Of a stretch of DNA of 64,000 nucleotides, positions 34,734 to 47,879 are shown piece by piece. The stretch's first letter is position 1. Each line of letters begins with the position of its first letter. The DNA lies in the NCBI GenBank assembly GCA_012932295.1, contig JAAONU010000010.1, positions 22,210,704 through 22,274,703 on the forward strand, written 5' to 3'. The notes beneath the pieces are model-generated. The model worked only from the letters and a program-made list of their open reading frames with translations. It was not told the DNA's origin and searched no databases. The stretch is from Cyclina sinensis (taxonomy: Eukaryota; Mollusca; Bivalvia; Venerida; Veneridae). The translations under genes were made by a program, and so were the position numbers.

Positions 34734-37614
34734 CTAAGAAGTAATAACAGACTTAAATCTGAATACAGGTTTTAGTTCAACATAATGTGAAATATTTTCA
34801 GTCGCCTTTGTATAAATCACATTAAAAACATATTTATATCGGTTGATGTAGGAATTCATATTAAGCTGCATTTTAAAAATATCTTCTGCTTGTATTTTTC
34901 CAATATGCACTAACAATTTTGTTTGACAACTTACACAATAATTAGAATTACCACGATATTTAACGCGCTTTAAGTTTTGTTAAGGTAAATAACTTTCTAG
35001 AAGCAACAGCCATGCAACACAGCACATTGAGGTACGAATGCAAAGAGCTCAATGTACTCTAAAAATAGAAATTATAGCACTTTTGTTCATTCACCCCTTG
35101 ATACAAGCTTTGAACCAGTGATATATCAAATTCTTCAGAAATTCAATCAGCTATATCTCAGAGCAAACGAATCTCGTATTCACAATCTAAATGTGACCTT
35201 TAATAATTTAATATTATTTGTAAAAATAGCTCCTGATAAGCAAAAATGCATGTATGGATAAGTATTTTGTTTTCTCTTAATATTAGTTTAAATACATACA
35301 GTTTCAAGATCAGTCCATTTCGATTGAAAACTATTCTGCTGGAATCCAGTAGTCGAAGATATATGTGCGATCTGAAAGGTAGAGTAAAAACAGCTGTGAA
35401 TAAAAGGTTTGTATCGCCGCATGCAAATAAAATTGGCATGCTGCACTAACACAATCGGTGACAAGGTATCAAATACTAATTAAATCTATGGATTGTTACA
35501 TTAATTATCTTGTTGCTTGATTGTGCCTACAGTGAATGACATCATTTCACACAAAAAAATGTTCTTGAGAATACCTCTGTTACATAATGTCAATCTTATC
35601 ATCAATGCTGATGATGCCATTAGAAGAACCTTCTATTTGTGATTAGAAGAAACATACTTCCATACCATTTTAATGTTTTAGGCTTTTGGTGATGTTTAGT
35701 ATGGTACTCTCTGTGGAGTTATTAATTTAGGTGTCTGATATTTTTGTACTGTTTTGATCTAAATTGTTTTACACCATATAAGATGTAATTTAATATACTT
35801 GAGTTTCTGGCTTGTGTGAGCTGTGGTCTGTTGGCGGGTGGCTGTGTCGGCTGCTGGATGTCTATACTGTGAGCAGTGTAGACATCTAGTTGCTGTCTTG
35901 GCCACTTGGGAGCAGATCTTGGTTTACACTGGTTGCATGAGCTAAGCAAAAAAAATGGTTTTAAGTCATTTGCTAAGTTCTCTCCCTTTTTTCTATTTTT
36001 CTTGGCATTACAAAAATGGAAAGTAGGTGGTTGAAAGGAAAGTAATTCATAATCATTGGCTGTTAGGAAAAAAGGTAAACAGCTACCCAGTACACACATA
36101 CTGTATATGTAGATATGTAGATACAAATGTATGTAGTTAATAATTTTAAGTGTTAAATTTTTAAAATGATTATGAATTATACTCTGACAAGTCTCTTATA
36201 ACTCTATATTGAGTGGCAGTACTTTATTATTTTATGTTATATAATGTGTGCTGATGAGACTATAATAAATAAATTAATTAATACCAGAAGGACAGACGAC
36301 ATAATATATAATATTTATAATATTCATAATAGATATGAATGCGATTTACACTTCAAATGTACATACTCTAACCAAATCCTGGGTATCGTTTAGTGCAATA
36401 TATAAAACACATTTATATCATTTTTTTTTATTTTTGAGGAACGGCGACAGCTCTCTTAACTGATAGTGTTTATTAAATAGAGCTAGCTAAAATATTATCA
36501 TTATAATCAAAATGTACGATTCCTATGCATTATCAAGAAGCAAAAGCCAATTATATCATACTGAATACATTGATATTACGTCTTACCGAAAAACGTATGC
36601 ATTTCAATGGTATTTGTCAAAAAAGGGGAGACCCCTAAACGACATAAATATTTGAAACTACTTTCACCGTTCACATATTTTTCCCTTGATAAGTTAGGGA
36701 TACTACATCAGCCATATTATTCCTTAATATGCTATTTTAAATAATGTATTATTACTAATACTTTTGTCATGGGTCGTTTGTTCCTTTAAATATCTGTTTT
36801 GCCGTGCACAGTCCATGTATAAGATGCGGGGAAATTATACTTAATTTTCGTGGTGCGTTAATTGTCGTTTGCTTACGTGGCATCGGTTATCGTCTGCTTT
36901 TTTATTGTGTCGGATGGTTCCGTTACGTACGGCAATTCAAACATACTTGTATCTCGTGTATTCTGTACATCCAATAGTTTTGTACGTTCTTTGAGACAAA
37001 TTTGAAAAAAAAAGTTTTAGATTGGCTTTTGATATTTCCTTTCTTCCAAATTCTAGAGATATATCCTTCTGCACATCACTTGGTCTTTAGCGTAGATCTC
37101 AGACAGTTGTACTGAATTCTATTCTTATTAATATAGTTTCATGAATTAAAGAGACGCTGTGGTAAGATTCTTTTCATTTTATTAATTTATTTCAAATAAT
37201 TCTTATTTGCATCGCTCTAATGTTGAAATGCTGTATCTTTCATGTATTTTTAATTAACTTGTATTATAATTTTGAATTTATGTTTTAGGCATTTTCTTCG
37301 AAGATATAAACTATAATAAGTTGACGAACTTACGCAAGTTTGTGATATTATTCTACCCGGTGACACTTTGAAATGATGTCGTATCAGATAAAGACAATAA
37401 TCTAGTTTTCATTGATATAATACGTTATATGCCATAATGATCACCATATTAATGACTTATTTCGTAATTTTGTATAAGTTATTCATAGAAAATTATAGAA
37501 AGTTGAATAAATATGTTTAATAAGGCACTTTATTAAATCAACTAACAAATACCAAAGAATTTCAATATTTAAATATCAATTGAGAACATGCTTGCATTTA
37601 ATTTTCTACAATAC
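34734..37614 (-). other. Intron between HEPN and coiled-coil exons; HEPN tail exon not found
   Basis: In related proteins about 25-30 residues (the His of the HEPN motif, then an F..YW..I helix) lie between RNE and LVRL. I searched the minus strand here for a phase-0 exon carrying a Trp-x-x-Ile signature and found none. Direct splicing of 37615 to 34733 also keeps the frame, but it would delete the end of the HEPN domain. No other gene is visible in this stretch. Confidence 0.4.
37020..37600. other. Non-coding sequence downstream of the HEPN exon
   Basis: AT-rich intron sequence. No exon was recognised on the minus strand. Confidence 0.4.
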
Positions 37615-38001
37615 CTCATTTCGGAACTCCTTCAGACGGTAAATATCTGCTTCAACTGATTCATCTGTGGTTGAAGGAGGACAGTTCCAATTGAAATTGG
37701 CATTCAATTGCAAAGATGTTAGGTTTCTCAACAGACAGATAATGAGAGTGATATCAAATTCTCCACTGTTAGGCTGCTTGCCTCCTGGGGGGTATAACTG
37801 GTGAAATTGTGTCCCAGTTATAACTTTGTTTGCTCTAAGTCGGTTGATCGAAGGTTTCTCTCTTGCCAGAAAAACATTCAGGGGAACATTCTGTAGATTC
37901 CGATTAAATATGTTACGTAATACAGCTGTGCTTCCGTCGATTATTAATAACTGCAGCCGGAATAGGTATACGTGGTTATTTGATTGGCTCGCTGTTGCCA
38001 T
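37615..38001 (-). CDS. DZIP3-like HEPN domain, 5' coding exon
   Basis: The exon starts at an ATG (MATASQSNNHVYLFRL) and runs 129 codons to a donor GAG|GTATTG, phase 0. The sequence matches the DZIP3-like HEPN family found at the N-terminus of many molluscan NACHT proteins. Recognisable pieces are LLIIDGSTAVLRNIF near residues 19-32, the ITGTQFHQLYPPGG block at 61-74, EFDITLIICLLRNLT at 81-95, and the final helix DIYRLKEFRNE at 119-129. HEPN domains are all-alpha modules that often carry an R-x4-6-H ribonuclease motif. Here the Arg-Asn-Glu is present but the donor cuts immediately after it, so the His would have to come from the next exon. I did not find that exon, so catalytic competence cannot be judged. 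Position, strand and phase make this the first coding exon of the gene ending at 1307. I cannot point to a clear TATA box upstream. Confidence 0.8.
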
Positions 38002-38009
38002 GTTCTGGT

Positions 38010-41000
38010 CCGACGGTGTTGCAGACTATGATTTTAACTTTTGTTCATAGTATTTCTGTAAATAAATAATGGTGTTGACGGTATTTCTATTTCCAAATCA
38101 AGCATATCAAACTTTTCTTTTAAAAAAAGATGTGATTGAAAAACAGGACAGTAGAAATTTCTAAATAGTTAATTGGTGGACCTTATTCTATTCTACTGAC
38201 ATTACTGAACAGGGGTATGAAAACATAAGGATATAATAATTGCGTTCTGGACATCAAACGAGTCCTTTAGAAACAAGCGAATTTCTTCTTAAAACACCTT
38301 CCCAAATATGTACACGTTTAAATCGTTTTAATTTATGGCACGCATATATTCCTCGCTCACAATAAGGAAAAATTGTTTGTAGTTTTGATTAACATCTCAA
38401 GCCATCTAAACGACGACTTCATCATATGTGTTCTACATATTTCTTTTTGTTCAGCAAGCACATAACGTTTGGGAACATGTTCAAATAACGGAAATAACAA
38501 AAAAACAAAACAAAACAAAACTAAAACATCATGCTTGCAGGGCATGTGAAACGTTGAAGGTTTTCATTTGCATCCTATATTGATTCATTTATGTGGTAAA
38601 AGTAGATCAACTTGTAATGTATATTTTATAAGTATTTATTCATGTCTTATTTGTATTCAACAAATCTATTTGTATTTGATGATGATAATGATGATGATGA
38701 TGATGATGATGATGATTATTATTATTATTATTTTATCAAGTTATCAATAAAAGGATTTGGATCAGTTAAATAAGTAAGATTTAAGATTTTGTTATTCTAA
38801 AGATCCTATACATTACATAATTGGGTGCTGAAAATTATTCTTAAGTAAATATACCGTTATTATAAAAGCTTGTCGTAGGTTGTTTCTGCCTGGTTACCAA
38901 TCATTTTGAATATGTGTATAGCTTACGTGCAAACATGTTCCAATTGTGAACACGGGCATTTACATTCAGGTATAATTTTGAATTATCGATATAATTATAA
39001 CTTTACCTAACTGATAGAATAATGACTATTTGAGACATTCTTTAGTGTCAAGACTTGTCGAATCAGGGACAAGAATTTTTTTTTGTGGGGGGGGGGGGGG
39101 GGCTCTTTAATCTTCATAAAAACAATATAAACTTTTATCTTTGTAGAGCGTACAAGTATCACTGCACATGCTCAGAGACCGTGTGGTGTACTCCGCCTAC
39201 CAATCACTATACATATATTACGAATATTTTTACTAAACACTCCAAATATAGAAAAAATGTGGCATGACGTCATGTGTTACCTGCCAGCATTGTTAAAGTT
39301 ATGTCATGTGAGATAAAATTGGCACTTACACGGTTAGAGTGTATATTGATAAAAAACGAAAAAAAAATAAAAAAATAAACATTATTTACACTCTAATCTA
39401 TTCGACGGATAAGTAAAATTCTACATCTAATTTATGCTTTGTAGATAATAACTACTCAATCGGTATATTAGCCATCAAACTGAATGTTTAGTCAACGGAC
39501 ATAAGCCCTCAATAATTTTTTCACTCGGTCGTTTGCCCTAAGTACATTACGTAACAAAAATGAAAAAGTGAATTGTGAGAAAAGGGTTTCAGAATAAACT
39601 GATTTCTTTTAACTCTGTTTTATCGCCCTTATTGGGGAGATACTACTTGCATAAGTTTTAAGTTACTTTGACAGCTTATATAATTTCAAAATACTTTATA
39701 TAATGTTTTAACATTTTTTTTCTCTGAGTTCTTTAACATTTTTTTTCTTCACAACGGAAATGTATTTCCTTTCCTCATCAGTGCAAACAATATTACAACG
39801 TTTCTTGAAGAGATGATGAAACATTTTGACCTCTAGTGTCCACAAGATTTTCTAGTAACATGAACTGTGGACCTGTATATTACCTAAATTTGTAAACCAG
39901 TTACAAAATCATCCACGAAAACATTAAAACAATCATTCTCAGCAACGTGAATACTGACTTAAAAAAGACCGCCCTTATGTCCACAAGGTTTCCAAATTAT
40001 CTGAGTTGCTGATTTGGATTGGACCTCACATTGTCCAGTTTCAGAAGGATCCAAGTTTGAGCTCTAATGTGTTAAAGAAGTGTTTCACTGATCGGAACAA
40101 GCGATCTCGCTATTGTCCCTAGATATGCAAGTTTCCATCTGCTGTCAGAGATCATCAAATAAAACATTCGACAAAGTCTAATGAAGACTGTGGTTATCAT
40201 CTTGTCAGCTGTTTTCGTGCGATAGGGTGAACAATTTTGTTATGTTTTATGCTGTTGAGCTGGACTTTAAACCTTATCTGCCAAATCTCAAACGTTTCTA
40301 TAGGATCAAAAAGGCAAACGTTTTAAGAAATTTGTATTAAGACCTACTCAACAATTTTTTCAATGCACGACGGACAAAGGTTGCTTACTAAAGCTGTTAA
40401 AGAAAGAAGGAATAATATTTTTAATGTAAAAGACTCCAATGTTTTACCTTAAAGATTTGATGGATCTTATATAATTTTTTTTCCATGCAACATAACATTC
40501 AAAAATACTGATTTTGTGATATCTGTATTATTCGAATTAAACTCGTATCACAGAGGGATGTGTCCTTTATTGAAATGTTTGCAATTTTTGGCTTCCCGCC
40601 ATAACTAAATCTGTTTTGACAGAACATATTATAGAATAAAACATTGAAAATATCAAAAATGGTTTGTATGTGACAAAAAGCGTCCGCTAAAACTGTCTGT
40701 AAACTATTAGAAGTATAACAAATAAAATGTAGCTCAGACCGCACATCATAAATGCTTTATCAACTAATGCAATATTCTGACTTCCTTCGTACGACTGCCG
40801 TTTTGCTATTCATTACGCAATCAGTTACACAAGTGATGCGGAAAATACACAGTATTCAGTCTCTTTAAACCAGACAAATTGTCTTCATAAGAAAGAATAA
40901 CCAAGTAAATACATAAAAGCTGAAAGATGTAGTTACATGGCTAAATAATACACGATCTTCAAATTCAATAATAGTATATAACTCCTCGATTTTTTTTGTT

Positions 41001-41840
41001 TTGTTTTTGCTGATTTCTCAAAAAAATTGAAATAAATATGATCTTTATCAATGCAATCACAAACTCGATCCAGGGTTACTTTTCTTATCGTATCAATAAC
41101 TTCTGCAGAAACAAAATTCATTTTGGGATAAGAAAGAGCCAAAGTACGTGAATAAACCTTTCAATGTTTACTATATTGTTCTCGAAATTTCTCTTGTTTC
41201 ATTATTTTAATTTAAAACGTATTTAATACTCATTATTTTAGTTATTTACTTTCAATCTTTATCATGTGCTATGTGGGTTGACAGTTTGATTTTACGCGGA
41301 ATAATGTCCACTAACTAATCGGCAATGCAGCCATCACAAAGTTTATCTGCGTGGAAAACGAACCGAAGTACATGTATGTTTATCAACTAAAGTAAAATTA
41401 TGACTTCCTCAAATAATTCTCTTTGTCTATTAGTTTAAACTCAAATTTAAAAAAATGCTATTTTAAACCATTTCAGCCAAGTCAAATTATCTACACAGTT
41501 ATAAATACAAAAGATGAAAGATAGAAATACATTTAAAAAACAAAACAAATTATTTTGAAACTTTATTGAGCAAGGGTTCGTGAATAAACTTTTTTATGTT
41601 TTCATTCCCATCACTTATACTTTATCAGGCAATTCAAGATATATTTAAATTATGAAAGCCATACTTTAATTACCTGCAATTATCATCACTTGGCGTGAGT
41701 GTTTGAAGTCAAACTCCATTTCGACTATAGATTGAGACATAATGGTGTTATAAATGAAAATCTATAGACCATTTTGATTTTTTTTTTTTTGCAATTGACT
41801 AACAACCATCCTCACGTGACATCCCTGGTGGCAGTTATAA
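38010..41840. other. Region upstream of the HEPN exon; no confident gene
   Basis: It holds the presumed 5' flank of the HEPN-NACHT gene, GAT/ATT microsatellites at 38678-38733 followed by a possible transcript 3' end (caataaaagg), a 16-G run at 39087-39102, and an A-rich hairpin near 39335-39402 (gttagagtgta against tacactctaat). Minus-strand frames near 40499-40744 and 40933-41121 look faintly protein-like but carry no recognised motif. Confidence 0.4.
38678..38733 (+). repeat. GAT/ATT microsatellite
   Basis: About ten GAT triplets pass directly into an ATT run. Confidence 0.95.
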
Positions 41841-41843
41841 CTC

Positions 41844-42060
41844 GGAGGTGCAGTGGTCGACGGGTTAGAGCGCCGGACTCCCGATCCGGAGGTCTCTGGT
41901 TCGAATCCCACCTGGGATGAGAGTCTACAGTGACTTTCATATTCCCCACTTTTGGCGTTAGTACTGGTCTGAACCCAGGAAGTAGTAATCGAGAGGGATT
42001 AATGTAAGTTGCAAATACTTGCTTTCCCAATCGATGTAAAATAAGTTTAAATTAATTTAA
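41844..42060 (+). mobile_element. tRNA-derived SINE
   Basis: The head (41844-41914) resembles a tRNA: TGCAGTGGTCGACGGGTTAG around box A, a perfect anticodon stem CCGGA/TCCGG with a 7-nt loop CTCCCGA, and box B GGTTCGAATCC. The tRNA-unrelated body follows (from cctgggatgagagtctacag through gaacccaggaagtagtaatc) and the unit fades into an A/T-rich tail near 42050. T-stem and acceptor pairing are imperfect, as expected for a SINE rather than a functional tRNA. It is a Pol III-type retroposon mobilised by a LINE. Confidence 0.75.
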
Positions 42061-42064
42061 GTTA

Positions 42065-44865
42065 TTACTGCACTGATATCTGGAAGTACCCGCTGTCCTG
42101 TAAGGGAAGAAACTAAACAAATATAGTTTTGCACATTTTTCAAGATTTATTTGGATGTATTTTCTAGGTCAACATACATCTAATTCACAACTTTTATTTG
42201 TAAACAAATACGTATTTATACTTTTGGAAATGAATGCATGGATAAGCAAATAAACCGTGACAAAAGTTTAACACTAAAGAAATTCTTGAGATAATTTAAG
42301 ATTATCTTATATAGCTTACTTACAATTTATCAAACATTGCATTTCGAAGTTTTGTATTGTATAGCATGAAAACGTTTTTTTTTTTTCCAAAATCTGTATA
42401 GGCGTCTTTTTATCCTTTGATAATTTTAGACAAGGTTATTATAATAGCGTTCTATCTTGTTTTATCATACCTGACTGCTTTGTTTATTAAGTTCAGTAGT
42501 AAAGGGCATGTTAACAAAAGCTACTTTTGTAATGTTGTCTTTGTTTTGATTTTATTTACCACAAACTGAGCTATCGTCGACCTCAGAATGCAAAACGAAA
42601 GGCCTTCATTGATAGATAATTCTAACCAACGCGAAGTTAATGTACACTTGAAATTTTGCATATCCATTCATCAAACAAAGGCATTTGAAATTGTTTATAC
42701 ACGTTTTTAAATGGTATATATATTTATCGTTATTTCTTTATTTCATAAATAATGCCAAAGCATATATAACAACTAAAAATGGTTTTCTTTCATGTTAAGA
42801 TGCAAGGAATGTTTTTAAAAATATCATTTTACTGTTAGTTTTCATTCGTTGCGTGAAACTTCTTTAAAAATGTAATTTTCAAGTACTTTGTTTAGCAGAT
42901 TCAATTCTTATTAATGATGTATTTTTGTAATGATCCCCTTGTTTCTATCATTATATTTTGTTCTTGTTTTACGATTTACCTTAAATGATTTAAAGGTGTT
43001 TAACACTTAATCATACGTTTGTATGTCATATGTATGTACCTACACATTTATTTGATAAAATTATGGCGAATGCAAGTTGCACCGTATGTTTAATTAGATT
43101 AATGGTCATGTGTTATTTTTGACCTATTTACAATGTAAAATTATAAAGGTTATATTATAGAAACCTTATAAAGCCGTGTTTAAATTATCTTCAGTTTACT
43201 TAATTTGGAACACAAAAGTGCCATAAGACAGCCGGATCAAGGCCGCATTTCAAGGGTTTGTTATTCATTAAAACATCAATTTTCTCAAAATACAAATCTT
43301 ACAGATGTGCAAAGAGATCTTATGTCTCGTGTCGCGGTTCTTTGGCCTGATCATCGTCTTAATCTTAAGCACGTCTATCATGCCAAGTAGTAGACTTTAT
43401 TTGAAGTAAGTTGTCTACGTCAACGGATATAGGTGGTTACACAATCTCAAAAAGCATTAAGTGTATAAAGTTGAATTATAAACATGTAAGGCACGCATGC
43501 ACAAGAATATCTAAAGTAAATGCACATGTACTGAAAATTTACAGGATTAAAAAATACTTTTTCAATGATATTGCTAAAAAGCGCATGTTGGCTACAAATG
43601 ATTTTGAAAAGGGACATCAATGCAACAGTGAGACAAGAGTCGGGTTTATTTCAGATCAAATAGAACCATTTTTTCTATTGTTTTAGGACTTACAGACACT
43701 TTAAGCGTTACATTTTTGTTCCGATTCTTTCCTTCCATTCATATTTTGATATTGTGCTTTCATCAGTTAAAAGTGCAGTATTTCCGGTGCGAAGATGTAA
43801 TTATAACACAATGTTTGAAATATGAAAACAGGCATGCATTTATTTGAATAACTTCAAAGGTTGGGCCATTTCTTAAAATATATTGGGGCTGTCCCCACAC
43901 GAACCTTCACACTACTAGGCCAAACCACTCTTGAATCTATATATCTTGGCCGCTATGTTAAAGTTTATTTACATTCGTCATAGTAACCATGGTCATAGAT
44001 TCACGTGCATAGATTCATGGTTGCTATTCGCATTGAAGAATACCTGAATCCTCTCTCCCGAACTTCCCTTCACGGCCATCCCCTGAGCTATAGATTAATA
44101 CAGCAACTTCAGACTTCTTTAAATTCTCTCCTAGGACTGTGTTCCCCGAGCAGTTAAGTGAAACCGTATCTAGCATTAAACATGTCTCACCCTAGTTGCC
44201 CAGTCCCTGATTTTAACATTTTAATATTTCCTTCTTTTATTGTCTTTTAAACAACTTTTTAATCTTCTTACGATCATTGACTCGCAAACATGTCTACGTC
44301 CCCGCAAGAAGTTTGAAATTATTGGGACATAGATAGTAACAAACGATCACCGGTAACACATGCGCATGCGCAATTTGTACCGGTAAAATGCCGTTGAGAC
44401 TAGTGTAAAATTGTTTCAGAAATAATGAATCTTTATTTACCTTTATATATATATATATATATTAGTGTTGTTCCAATTTCATTAATATAAGATTGAATTT
44501 GATGTCAATATTTCAGAAACTTCTTCGAATGTTGAAGCATCTAACTCACAATATAAATCTTCTAAATACCGATAAATATGTCTGCCATTGATACCAGTAT
44601 TCATGTTTGTTTTTTTACACAAGATCCACAATAATTCAAGTTGCTTGCAAGTAATCTTAGTCCACCCATGATTGGAAGCATATGTTTAATCAATTAAGTG
44701 TAAGTGGTAGCAAACACATTTGTGAGAAGTAAAGAACAAACGTTGTAACAGTAAAATTTTAACATGCATTTACAATGTGTCCTTTACTAACCTTCTGCAT
44801 TTCAATATTGTTCTTCTTCAAAATTTTAAAATCCATTATTGCAAATCCAAGAAAACTGTCAAATC

Positions 44866-44901
<36 letters not shown>

Positions 44902-45185
44902 TCACATTTTATTTTCTATCATCAACAACATTATTACAAATCATATGCATGTATTATAAATCATACGCTTGTGTGCTAGATATATAAGCATAATACCAAA
45001 AATATCAGTTAAACAGTAGACAACATTTAAATAAATAGTTTCAGCCGATTAACAAATTTCGTTATTAATGCAAGGTTTGAACTTTTGTTAGACAAGTAAA
45101 TCGAAGTCGAAAATAGATCTTGATATAACAATTTAAGCATGTTAACGTACTTTGTTTGTCTATCATTTATTATATAAGACTTATA
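42065..45185. other. No gene recognised
   Basis: AT-rich sequence. Plus-strand frames at 43205-43390 and 43411-43686 have no recognisable domain. A 30-T tract lies at 44867-44896 and a short TA run near 44447-44462. A GC-richer patch at 43880-44220 has repeated catagattca motifs. Confidence 0.35.
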
Positions 45186-45187
45186 AA

Positions 45188-45616
45188 GTACTTTATTATC
45201 AACAAAATGACTGTTGACAATAGACTAAAGCAATAAAAAAAGAGTTTAATAGAGTTGCTTTAATGCTTTAATAATGCTTTTATAGACTAAAGCAATAAAA
45301 ACCCTACATACATTCCTACTGGGAAATGGTTTTAAACGCCAAATTCAATGGCAGTCCTTTTACTTTATTATGAAGAAAATGACTGTTGACAATAGACTAA
45401 AGCAATGAAAAAGACTTTAATAGAGTTGTTTTAATGCTTAAATAATGCTTTAATAGACTAAAGCAATAAAAACCCTACATACATTCCTACTGGAAAATGT
45501 CATAAAAGCCAAATTCAATGGCAGTCCTTTTACTTTATTATGAACTTTATTTTGTTCAAAGTCTATTTCGATGCTTTAGTCTATTGTCAACAGTCATTTT
45601 GTTCATAATAAAGTAA
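45188..45616. mobile_element. Inverted-repeat element with internal tandem duplication
   Basis: The left end actttattatcaacaaaatg and actgttgacaatagactaaa is matched inverted at the right end (tttagtctattgtcaacagt, cattttgttcataataaagt), giving arms of about 43 bp. Between them the left arm and about 130 bp of adjoining sequence are duplicated in tandem (units start near 45188 and 45361). It abuts the 3' break of the Tx1-like LINE ORF2 relic at 45620. Confidence 0.65.
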
Positions 45617-45619
45617 TAA

Positions 45620-47400
45620 ATAATTTTAGCCGTTGTTTAAAACATAATACTATTACTATAAAATGTCATTATCCATTTAATAAATATTTGTTTAAATCCA
45701 ATTTTTTCTAGAACTGCGATCATAAAAAGCCATTCCACAGTGCCAAAAGCCTTATTTAAAATCAAGAAATAATATTGCACCATCTGAATTTTGCATATCG
45801 GTGTATTCAATTATGCCTTGTATTATAGCCGATAGACCTATTTTTTATAAACCGTTGTTGATCCATAATTATTATTCTAGGAAGTACATTCTGAAGTCGC
45901 TTTGCTAACACCTTTGCTGCAATTTTATAGTCTATATTTAGGAATGAGATCGCCCCCAATTGTCTATGTTTTCAAGGTCCCCCTTTTTGAAAATTAATGA
46001 AAAAAACCCTGTTTTTGTGTAAAAGATAAATGCCCTTTTTTAAAGCTCTCATGCAAACTCTGAGTAACCATGTGACCGATTTTAGTCCAAATCTTTTAAG
46101 ATAAAATTCTAATGCTAAGCCGTCTAGACCGGAATTTTATTTAACTTCATTTCACGGATAGCATTAAATCATGCATCAACAGTAAGTAAACTTTCACATT
46201 GGTCGCTGCTTCTGAACTTAAAACACTTTCTAATTGTACAGTATCAAGATATTCGCATGGGTTTGACTGGTTTACTGAGCGGTATAAGTTTTTTGAAAAA
46301 AAACATAATTTCTTCCTTTAAAATACTGTGTATATCTGTAATTTGTTTTCCATTTACTTTAAGCGAGCTTAAAACTTTCCTTTTCTGTCTTGAATTTTCA
46401 TCATTTAAAAAGAATTTAGGATTTTTTTCGCCTTCCTCTAGAAGTTGAATCCTAGATCGAATTTGGGCACCTTTCATTTTAAAATTATAAATTTCTTCTA
46501 TTTCACTTTCTAAATTGGATATTTCTGCATTATCATTTGATGTTGTAATATTATAACTGTAAAGATAATTGAGCTTATTTTCTAACCAATGTAGTCTATT
46601 TCGTCTTTCTCTCGCATATGATTTAGCAGATATTAAAGAAAGTTCCTTAATTTTACATTTACAAAGATCCCACTTTTGCTGGTAATCATTTATATTTTCG
46701 GTTTGAGTGAATCAACCAGATTTGAGACCATTGAGATATATTCTACGTCGTTCAAATACGAATTATTAAGCTTCCAAAAACCTTTTCGAACATGGTTTAA
46801 TTTTACGAGAAATTGCAAGATGGTCCGTGCTTTTTATAACTGCTGGTCTTATATCTGAGGAGAGAATAGAAGGGAATAAATTTTCATCTATAAGCCAAAA
46901 ATTAATTCTAATTGTGTCTATGCTCGCTTTTCTACGCCAAGTAAATTTTTTTTAATGTTTTTATGAAGAACTTTCCAAATATCGATAAGATTGTGCGTTT
47001 TCATCATTTTTTGATATACTTTTAGAAAAACGTTTTACTGGTTGATTGCTTATTCTATCATCTGTATTTAAAATGTCATTGAAGTTCCCGCCGATAATTT
47101 AAATTTCTTGTGATTTTTTCACTCGAAAAACAGAAATTTTGCCATAAAAGCTCTTTCTTTACTTTTTATCATTTGGAGCATATGTCCACAAAAGTGTATA
47201 AATTTTCATTGGCTTCAATAATCAGTAATACGTATCTACCTGATAGATCATTTACGGACTCCAAAACTTTAACTGGTAATTTTTTCTTAACAAGAATAGA
47301 GCATCCTTTACGATTACTTTCACCAAAAGAATGAAATAACTTTGTGTATTCAGCGAAATAAGATGGGGTGATGTGGTATGATATGTAGACATGTTTAGAT
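45620..47400 (-). pseudogene. Tx1/L1-type LINE ORF2 (endonuclease and reverse transcriptase), degenerate
   Basis: Minus-strand fragments in shifting frames follow the ORF2 order. From 47350 downward: an endonuclease segment with SFGESNRKGCSILVKK, then GRYVLLIIEANEN, IIGGNFND, FTWRRK and a STDHLAI histidine motif. After a coiled linker come KGAQIRSRIQLLEEGEKNPK and FFLNDENSRQKRK (46477-46390), SGLDGLALEFY near 46120, LNIDYKIAAKVLAKRL near 45920, and ILFL then KAFGTVEW near 45730, the first catalytic Asp region of the RT. The protein would be an APE endonuclease-RT for target-primed reverse transcription. Many stops and frameshifts make it dead, and it ends before the YxDD motif, at the 45188-45616 element. 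Confidence 0.8.
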
Positions 47401-47879
47401 CAAGTGAAATTCTAAAACAGTCTAAAGGCCTTTAAATACATCAAAAATAAGTGAATGTATGACGTACGATTCATGTAGTTTCTGAGATCAGTAGATCCAA
47501 TGCTTTGTCAGCAAATAATCCGAAAGCACGAGTTTTCACCTACGCTTTTTAATCCAATATTGCACGGAATCAGGCAATATGTTAACAACATTGTTCTGGA
47601 TAAAAACGGGAACTTCGTGCTTCATAACATGTCTTGATTGCACTTATCGTGTTATGAAAACATCGTTTGATACGATACGACAAAATATTTAGTGCAAATT
47701 CATACAAAAGCTTGACAACTTTGATATCAATGTTACTACAAATAAATCTTGACAATAAAGATTCCGGAGAAAAAAAGTATGTGTACAAATACTGGTCAAT
47801 ACAGCTCATATTCATCAATTGCAGTACAAAAGGTTTATATTATAAGCCTTAAATAAATAATGGCCATGTATTGTGTTTT

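Noticed and set aside
35722..36126. 134-codon minus-strand frame as the missing HEPN tail exon
   Set aside because: It contains a chance VYTAHSIDI string, but no acceptor or donor in the required phase and no F..YW..I helix.
40499..41121. Two minus-strand frames with faintly protein-like composition
   Set aside because: No domain, no clear splice sites and low-complexity ends. Not enough to call exons.
43205..43686. Two plus-strand frames of 61 and 91 codons
   Set aside because: No recognised motif, weak starts and AT-driven composition.
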